A DNA stretch of 39,533 bases, taken from contig NZ_JAGGLL010000033.1 in NCBI RefSeq assembly GCF_017874425.1, positions 1 to 39,533 on the forward strand, in the 5' to 3' direction. This DNA comes from Clostridium punense. GTDB taxonomy: Bacteria; Bacillota; Clostridia; Clostridiales; Clostridiaceae. Shown one piece after another: positions 34,930 through 39,533 of this stretch (its first letter is position 1; every line of letters begins with the position of its first letter). Made by a program: the position numbers and the translations under genes. The notes under the pieces were generated by a model. It was given only the letters and a program-made list of their open reading frames with translations. It was not told the origin of the DNA and ran no database searches.

Positions 34930-35030
34930 AAGTTTCAGGTATATTTTTACAGTGATTATATGGTAAAATAGACTTACTTCAGTGGTGTTAGAATTTTTTC
35001 TAAAGTAAAACTAGTAATTTTAGCTGAAAA
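34930..35030 (+). repeat. Shared upstream block, copy 1 (before the serine hydrolase)
   Basis: It aligns with 38241-38340 through AAGTTTCAGG, TTACAGTGATTATATGGTAA, AGTGGTGTTAG and AAAGTAAAACTAGTA. TGGTAAAAT is an extended -10-like core conserved in both copies. Confidence 0.6.
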
Positions 35031-35129
35031 AATTTGAATAAGAAAATTTTAATTCCTCAATAACGTATAGTTTGAGGTTGAAGTTTATAATGAATATTAT
35101 TTGTAGAATTTGAAAAAGGAGTGAAAAGA

Positions 35130-36182
35130 TTGGATACTCATATTATAAAATCACAAATATTAAATAGGAAACCCGATTTTTCAGGAGTTATATTCCTTTC
35201 GATTAATGGGGAACCCGTTATGGAAGAAGCTATGGGAGAGGCTAAAATAAGTGAACATATTCCAAATACTGTAGACACAAGATTTCCAACAGCCTCTGGA
35301 AGCAAGATATTTACAGCTGTTGCAATATTAAAACTAATTGAGAAAGGAGAATTATCACTAGATGATTCGGTTACAGCTTGTTTACCAAACTTCTTTCCAT
35401 ACATGGATGATTCGGTTACAATTCTCCATCTACTTACTCATACATCAGGCTTTTGTGATTATTTTGATGAGGAAGAAAATGATACAGATGTCTCTTATGC
35501 CAGTGTATGGGAAAACATCCCCATGTATGCAATGAAATCACCTAATGATTTTTTGAGATTACTTCAAAATAAAAAAATGGAATTTCAACCTGGTTACCGT
35601 TTCAAATATAACAATGGTGGGTTTGTAATACTTTCTATGATTGTAGAAAAAGTTTCTGGCATGGATTTTCCACTTTTTATTCAGAAGTACATTTTTGACA
35701 CATGTAGGATGAATAATAGTGGCTATTTTTCAATGGACAATCTTCCGAGTGATACTGCAATTGGCTATACAGACAATGGAAAAGGTGGCTTAAAAGCCAA
35801 TATTTATTCTGTGCCAATCATTGGTGGTGGTGATGGAGGTGCCTATACTACCGCAGGAGACATGTATTTATTCTGGAATGCCTTGTTAAATGGGGATATA
35901 CTAGCGCCTGAGATTGTACAAGCTATGTGTACTCCACAAATAAAAACTGGAGAAGATAGTAATGCCTATGGTTATGGTGTGTGGTTAGATACATGTAATG
36001 AAAGTGTTATTAAAATCCATGTTATGGGCGGAGACCCTGGGGTATCATTTAGAAGTGCCTATTACCCAAATGACAAAACCGTATACACTGTTTTATGTAA
36101 TCGTGATGCTGGTAGTTATATGGCATTTAAAGTAGCGGAGGATATGATGCCTACTATGCAAGCTAAAAATATCAATATATGA
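35130..36182 (+). CDS. Serine hydrolase of the beta-lactamase (class C/PBP4*) family
   Basis: A 350-aa alpha/beta enzyme with an SxxK motif (SGSKIF, near residues 53-56) and a Tyr-Asn motif (KYNNGGF, near 155-160). A late HVMGGDPG may be the third, HxG-type element. No signal peptide is visible, so it is likely cytosolic. It could be an esterase or peptidase; resistance to beta-lactams is not implied. The frame opens at GTG 35121, which abuts AAAAAGGA. TTG 35130 has better spacing. Confidence 0.8.
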   Translation: MDTHIIKSQILNRKPDFSGVIFLSINGEPVMEEAMGEAKISEHIPNTVDTRFPTASGSKIFTAVAILKLIEKGELSLDDSVTACLPNFFPYMDDSVTILHLLTHTSGFCDYFDEEENDTDVSYASVWENIPMYAMKSPNDFLRLLQNKKMEFQPGYRFKYNNGGFVILSMIVEKVSGMDFPLFIQKYIFDTCRMNNSGYFSMDNLPSDTAIGYTDNGKGGLKANIYSVPIIGGGDGGAYTTAGDMYLFWNALLNGDILAPEIVQAMCTPQIKTGEDSNAYGYGVWLDTCNESVIKIHVMGGDPGVSFRSAYYPNDKTVYTVLCNRDAGSYMAFKVAEDMMPTMQAKNINI

Positions 36183-36241
36183 ATTATGTTACATTGTTCT
36201 TACTAACTTCAAATCTAAAGGTTATATAAAAACTATAAGAC

Positions 36242-36267
36242 TAACGCCTGCAACTTTGCAGGCGTTA
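36242..36267. terminator. Convergent terminator hairpin
   Basis: AACGCCTGCA and TGCAGGCGTT form a GC-rich stem, with T-rich bases on the plus side. It separates the serine hydrolase and the convergent FtsW/RodA-like gene. Confidence 0.75.
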
Positions 36268-36286
36268 ACTTTCTTAAAAGAATAAG

Positions 36287-37615
36287 TTAAATTGCTTCTT
36301 TTTTAGCCATATTATGAGTTAAATCCTTCCTTCTGTACACACTTAAGATTAACCCCACTATAGTCATATTAATAAGTAACTGGGAACCACCGAAGCTCAT
36401 AAAAGGAAGACTAATACCCATAATAGGAGCAATTCCAAAATTCATTGCAATGTTAAGTAAAAACTCTGTAGTTAAAATTGCAATAAAACCAGAAACTATA
36501 AGCTTTCCGTAAGAATTCTTAGTAACCTTTGCTACACTTATTATTTTTAGTAGGAAAATTATAATTAGCGTAATTATAGCCACGGCGGTAATCCATCCAA
36601 AGGTATAGACTATATAAGTAAAAACAAAATCAGTATGAAGCTCAGGAATGGTCTTTGGTTCCATGGTGAAACCATTTCCAAAGGCTCCTGCACTTTCTAC
36701 AGCTTTTTTTAGTTGCAGATATATCCATCCACTGTTAGTTGGGTCACTAGCAGGATCTAAAAAGATTGCAAATCTTCTTAATCTATAGGGTTCCAATAAA
36801 GTATAGATGAAAATACTAAAAACAGGTGATATTATACAAAGAATTACTTGTGATACCTTGGCCTTAGACATAAACATTAAGGTTATACAAGCAATAAAAT
36901 ATAAAAAGCTGTAGGTAATAGTACCTGTGAGTGTTAAAAAACCAGGAATTATAGTTATGAGTAAACCAGGAACTTTAATTAACCCTAAAGCTTTTAAAAA
37001 TCCTAAAAGATTATTCCAATCCCAGCCTTCAAATATTCCAGCAAGAGAAACCACTAAAAATAATAAACAAAAGGGCATTAAATCAATGGTTAAAAAGCCT
37101 ATATGAAAATAATAGTGGCCATTAACAGGAACATTGAAAAATAGTTGTAGAATTAAAACTACCAATGTACCGATGTAAATCTTCTTTGAATAAGGTAAAA
37201 TTCTTCTGTAATCATAGAAATATAATCCTGTGATTAAACCAATTCCTAGGATATAAAATACAAGGTTCTTCTGAAACATTTTTATATAATCAGCTTCAGC
37301 CACAGCTCCTTTGCTTTGGATAAAGTACATGGTGACAAGTCCAAAGAGGGAAAAGCATAGTAGAGGTATTATAACGCCCCAGCCAATTTTTGCTTTATGA
37401 GTTTTATCTAGCTGTTTTCCAATTAAACTTGGATCTCCCATATGAGAGATTGCTTTTTCAGTTGCTTCTTCCTCAGACAAGCCAGAGCTTATGAAATCCT
37501 CTTTGAGAGTTTCGATATGATCTTGTAATTCTAGGTTTATATCATAGTGAACATCCTTATTTCTTATAAGCATGCAAACTTTATTTATATAATCCTTAAC
37601 CTTATTATTTTCCAT
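36287..37615 (-). CDS. FtsW/RodA-family protein with N-terminal HAAS domain
   Basis: A 442-aa SEDS-family membrane protein. Residues about 1-75 form a HAAS-type helical domain (LQDHIETLKEDFISSGLSEE, EKAISHMGDPSLIG). About ten membrane helices follow. SEDS motifs are present: RRFAIFLDPASDPTNSGW in the large loop and PIMGISLPFMSFGGSQLL near the C terminus. SEDS proteins are glycan polymerases. HAAS domains usually accompany PadR repressors, as here. The ATG at 37615 overlaps the padR end; an in-frame TTG at 37627 abuts GGAGGAGG. Confidence 0.85.
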   Translation of the reverse strand: MENNKVKDYINKVCMLIRNKDVHYDINLELQDHIETLKEDFISSGLSEEEATEKAISHMGDPSLIGKQLDKTHKAKIGWGVIIPLLCFSLFGLVTMYFIQSKGAVAEADYIKMFQKNLVFYILGIGLITGLYFYDYRRILPYSKKIYIGTLVVLILQLFFNVPVNGHYYFHIGFLTIDLMPFCLLFLVVSLAGIFEGWDWNNLLGFLKALGLIKVPGLLITIIPGFLTLTGTITYSFLYFIACITLMFMSKAKVSQVILCIISPVFSIFIYTLLEPYRLRRFAIFLDPASDPTNSGWIYLQLKKAVESAGAFGNGFTMEPKTIPELHTDFVFTYIVYTFGWITAVAIITLIIIFLLKIISVAKVTKNSYGKLIVSGFIAILTTEFLLNIAMNFGIAPIMGISLPFMSFGGSQLLINMTIVGLILSVYRRKDLTHNMAKKEAI

Positions 37616-37955
37616 GATCAAAAGCAACCTCCTCCCATAAAATCTTATCTACTGCACCAGAGAAGAGAGACCACTCCTGTTTTTTCTCTTTCATATAAAG
37701 GTTCCCTTTTTCGGTAATTTTATAGTATTTACGTTTTCTGCTACCTTCACTTTCACTCCAATAGGACTCAATCATAGCTTCTCCTTCAAGAGCATGAAGT
37801 ATAGGATACAAGGTCCCTTCCTTAAAACTGAAAACTCCATTAGATTTAAGTTCAATAACCTTTATAATTTCGTAACCATACATGGGTCTGCTATTTAGTA
37901 AGCTCAAAACAAGGGTGGTAGTACTTCCTTTTAATAGTTCTTTACTGATTTTCAT
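37605..37955 (-). CDS. PadR-family transcriptional repressor
   Basis: A 116-aa winged-helix regulator with the PadR signature MYGYEIIKVIE, FKEGTLYPILHALE and RKYYKITEKG. It is the first gene of a two-gene minus-strand operon with the HAAS-SEDS gene, overlapping it by 11 bases. AGGAGGT precedes the ATG. A perfect 12-bp inverted repeat lies over the presumed transcription start, so it probably represses its own operon. Confidence 0.92.
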   Translation of the reverse strand: MKISKELLKGSTTTLVLSLLNSRPMYGYEIIKVIELKSNGVFSFKEGTLYPILHALEGEAMIESYWSESEGSRKRKYYKITEKGNLYMKEKKQEWSLFSGAVDKILWEEVAFDHGK

Positions 37956-37968
37956 AGTTTACCTCCTT

Positions 37969-38006
37969 TATACCTAGATATTATATGCATCGATTATCTA
38001 GGTATA
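37969..38006. promoter_or_regulatory. Candidate PadR operator
   Basis: TATACCTAGATA (37969-37980) and TATCTAGGTATA (37995-38006) are perfect inverted repeats with a 14-base spacer. They lie directly downstream of the -10 of the padR promoter. Confidence 0.75.
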
Positions 38007-38035
38007 ATTTTAAGTGTATATTTACCATTTGTCAA
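38007..38035 (-). promoter_or_regulatory. Sigma-A promoter of the padR operon
   Basis: On the minus strand TTGACA (38030-38035), a 17-base spacer and TAAAAT (38007-38012). A near-consensus promoter. Confidence 0.85.
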
Positions 38036-38048
38036 TAATGTTTGAAAA

Positions 38049-38085
38049 TTTTGTAACTAGGAAATAAATATGGTTTATCTCCTAG
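38049..38085. repeat. Inverted repeat upstream of the padR promoter
   Basis: CTAGGAAATAAA faces TTTATCTCCTAG with a short spacer. It shares the CTAGG core of the padR operator and may be a further regulatory site. The assignment is tentative. Confidence 0.35.
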
Positions 38086-38240
38086 ATTTATTGACGTAGT
38101 TTGTTTTACTATAAGGCAAAATAAAAAAACACAAAGGAAATTTGAAAGGTCTATCTGTATAGACATTGCAATTGGAGCTTATTGTGTTCAAGTCTTCAGT
38201 GAAAATTGTATTATATTTTACTTTTAGGCCAAGGAAGTGG

Positions 38241-38340
38241 AAGTTATAGGCATGTAATTACAGTAATTATATGGTAAAATTTAAATAAGAGATTAGTGAG
38301 GAAGCGTTTAGTTAAAGTCAAACTAGTATTTAAATGTGAA
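38241..38340 (+). repeat. Shared upstream block, copy 2 (before the kinase-like gene)
   Basis: AAGTTATAGG, TTACAGTAATTATATGGTAA, TTAGTGAGGAAG and AAAGTCAAACTAGTA follow in the same order as copy 1 at 34930. Confidence 0.6.
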
Positions 38341-38428
38341 CTCAGATTATTTATATAATATACAAATAAAATTATACAAGACTGTCTTGTATTAACATAG
38401 ATATCTTAAATGTAAAGGAGTTGATTTT

Positions 38429-38473
38429 ATGTATATGATATACAACAAAATGTGGAGGGTGACCATATTGTAG
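38429..38473 (+). CDS. Candidate leader peptide (14 codons)
   Basis: ATG 38429 is preceded by AAAGGAG with eight-base spacing, a good ribosome site for so short a frame. The peptide is MYMIYNKMWRVTIL. Its stop lies 24 bases before the start of the kinase-like gene, and the end of the frame overlaps the first strand of competing hairpins. Confidence 0.45.
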   Translation: MYMIYNKMWRVTIL

Positions 38474-38492
38474 CCCTCCTAAAACTTGGAGG
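38454..38492 (+). promoter_or_regulatory. Mutually exclusive hairpins around the kinase-like gene's ribosome site
   Basis: GGAGGG (38454-38459) can pair with CCCTCC (38474-38479). CCTCC (38475-38479) can instead pair with the ribosome site GGAGG (38488-38492). Only one can form, so ribosome movement over the leader ORF could switch translation. The mechanism is inferred. Confidence 0.45.
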
Positions 38493-38497
38493 AAATT

Positions 38498-39409
38498 ATG
38501 GTTAATATTAAATTAGATAGTGTTGATTTTAGCTTAAAAGAAGAGCACGATTTTTCATGGCTTAAATCATTTGGCAAAGTTTTTGCTGTCTTTGCCCAAA
38601 ATGATTCGGGGAATATAAGTTTTGGTGTTGATAATGGGGAAGACAAGTATTTTATTAAGGTAGCAGGCTTAAAAACAATAGAATCCATACGAACACAGCA
38701 AGAAGCAATAGCTGCCTTAAAAGCGGCAATGCCTATATACAAGGATATCAATCACAAAAATTTGATAAAACTCGTCAAGCATTATACTCTTGGTGAGATT
38801 TATATTGCAGTATTCAAGTGGGCTGACGGCGATTGCTTATTTGACCATTGGAATTTTGAGAAATATTACAAGAATCCACAGATTGTCCCCCCTGCAAAGT
38901 GCTTCAAGCAACTACCGATTTCCAAACGAATTGAATCAGCAGGTGTGTTATTTTCGTTTTTAGATACCGTTTCTAAAAATGGATATGTTGCAGTGGACTT
39001 CTATGACGGTAGCATAATGTATGATTTTTTAAGAGATACTACTACAATTTGCGATATTGACTTCTTTAGGAAAAAGCCAACATTCAATGATATTGGTGTA
39101 GATTACTGGGGGACAAAGAGGTTAAAGTCACCGGAAGAATATGTTTATGGTGCTGTTATTGATGAAACCACAAATGTATTTGCACTTGGAGCGTTGCTAT
39201 TTGACAGTTTTTTCGGTAACTATACTGATGCTGAAGTAAGACAGCGATATAAAATGAACGCATTTACACCTTGTTCTTTTGAGAACTGGGAATTAAGCAA
39301 AGCGTGCTATGATGTTGCACTAAAATCTGTCGCTAAAGAAAGGTCTGAACGGTATGCCTCAATAAACGAATTTTATATCGCTTGGAATGGAGCTCTATTC
39401 GCTAAATAA
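38498..39409 (+). CDS. Divergent protein-kinase-like protein
   Basis: A 303-aa protein with a kinase-fold outline. K54 (YFIKVAG) and E69 could form the N-lobe salt bridge. VAVDFYDGSIMYD (from about 164) resembles the catalytic loop with D167, and D186 (CDIDFF) the DFG Asp. The Asn five residues after the catalytic Asp is replaced by Ser172, and no canonical glycine loop is seen. It may be a weak kinase, a small-molecule phosphotransferase or a pseudokinase. CTTGGAGGAA precedes the ATG. The frame extends to 38486, inside that site. Confidence 0.65.
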   Translation: MVNIKLDSVDFSLKEEHDFSWLKSFGKVFAVFAQNDSGNISFGVDNGEDKYFIKVAGLKTIESIRTQQEAIAALKAAMPIYKDINHKNLIKLVKHYTLGEIYIAVFKWADGDCLFDHWNFEKYYKNPQIVPPAKCFKQLPISKRIESAGVLFSFLDTVSKNGYVAVDFYDGSIMYDFLRDTTTICDIDFFRKKPTFNDIGVDYWGTKRLKSPEEYVYGAVIDETTNVFALGALLFDSFFGNYTDAEVRQRYKMNAFTPCSFENWELSKACYDVALKSVAKERSERYASINEFYIAWNGALFAK

Positions 39410-39533
39410 GCATAATCTACAGTAAATTAAATACACAGTATGAATAGATTTGTATTCGGATGTTGAGCCAACAAAAACTAGCACCATAAGATTATAACTT
39501 TCATGATGCCAGTCGCTACCGCTGCTCAATGTC
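39410..39533. other. Unassigned window edge
   Basis: The last 65 bases look richer in GC than the flanks. A minus-strand frame is open from the window edge to 39395 but shows no recognisable domain. No gene can be called. Confidence 0.3.

Noticed and set aside
39395-39533. Minus-strand frame open to the window edge
   Set aside because: Truncated, no domain recognised and partly antisense to the kinase-like gene.
1-39533. CRISPR arrays, tRNA and rRNA genes
   Set aside because: No regularly spaced direct repeats of CRISPR type and no cloverleaf or rRNA segments were seen.

Overview
This is low-GC chromosomal DNA from an endospore-forming Clostridium (sensu stricto type). It carries a complete spoIIIA operon, spoIVB, spo0A and spoIIM, uses ATG/GTG/TTG starts behind AGGAGG-like ribosome sites, and has Bacillus/Clostridium gene order. 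I cannot name the species from the sequence alone.

Layout. 1-94 is the 3' end (domains V and VI) of a group II intron. 417-5479 is the spoIIIAA-AH operon for the engulfment channel. 5555-5941 encodes an Asp23/Gls24 protein. 6570-15927 is the conserved housekeeping run nusB-folD-xseA-xseB-ispA-dxs-tlyA-nadK-argR-recN. It is followed by spoIVB (with a sigma-G-like promoter) and spo0A (with a sigma-H promoter overlapping a perfect 0A box). 18381-19875 is mostly intergenic, with small membrane-peptide genes. 19876-20743 is spoIIM plus a small membrane gene. 21568-26213 is a nucleoside salvage block: deoB, two purine nucleoside phosphorylase paralogues and pdp. Then come dacF, scpA-scpB, a minus-strand pair (DUF2953 gene and ytfJ/gerW), a second D,D-carboxypeptidase, and a two-gene flavoprotein/iron-sulfur module (32009-34278). 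The last 4.5 kb is accessory: a serine hydrolase, a PadR repressor with a HAAS-domain FtsW/RodA protein, and a divergent protein-kinase-like gene.

How the genes fit together. Much of the window is the core sporulation programme: Spo0A entry, SpoIIIA/SpoIIM engulfment, SpoIVB signalling, GerW and DacF-type spore wall enzymes. It is interleaved with DNA repair, isoprenoid, folate and nucleoside salvage genes in a Firmicutes-like order.

The most unusual material is between genes. There is a five-copy family of about 105-120 bp repeats built on GGGAACC motifs. A two-copy, structured RNA-like repeat lies upstream of nusB and deoB. A 178-bp MITE-like hairpin abuts deoB. A duplicated block lies upstream of the serine hydrolase and kinase-like genes. 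A 38-aa lysine-rich/hydrophobic peptide gene has an ideal ribosome site. The kinase-like gene has a leader ORF with mutually exclusive hairpins that could hide its ribosome site. The second purine nucleoside phosphorylase carries an Asn-to-Asp change at the position that sets base specificity in this family.
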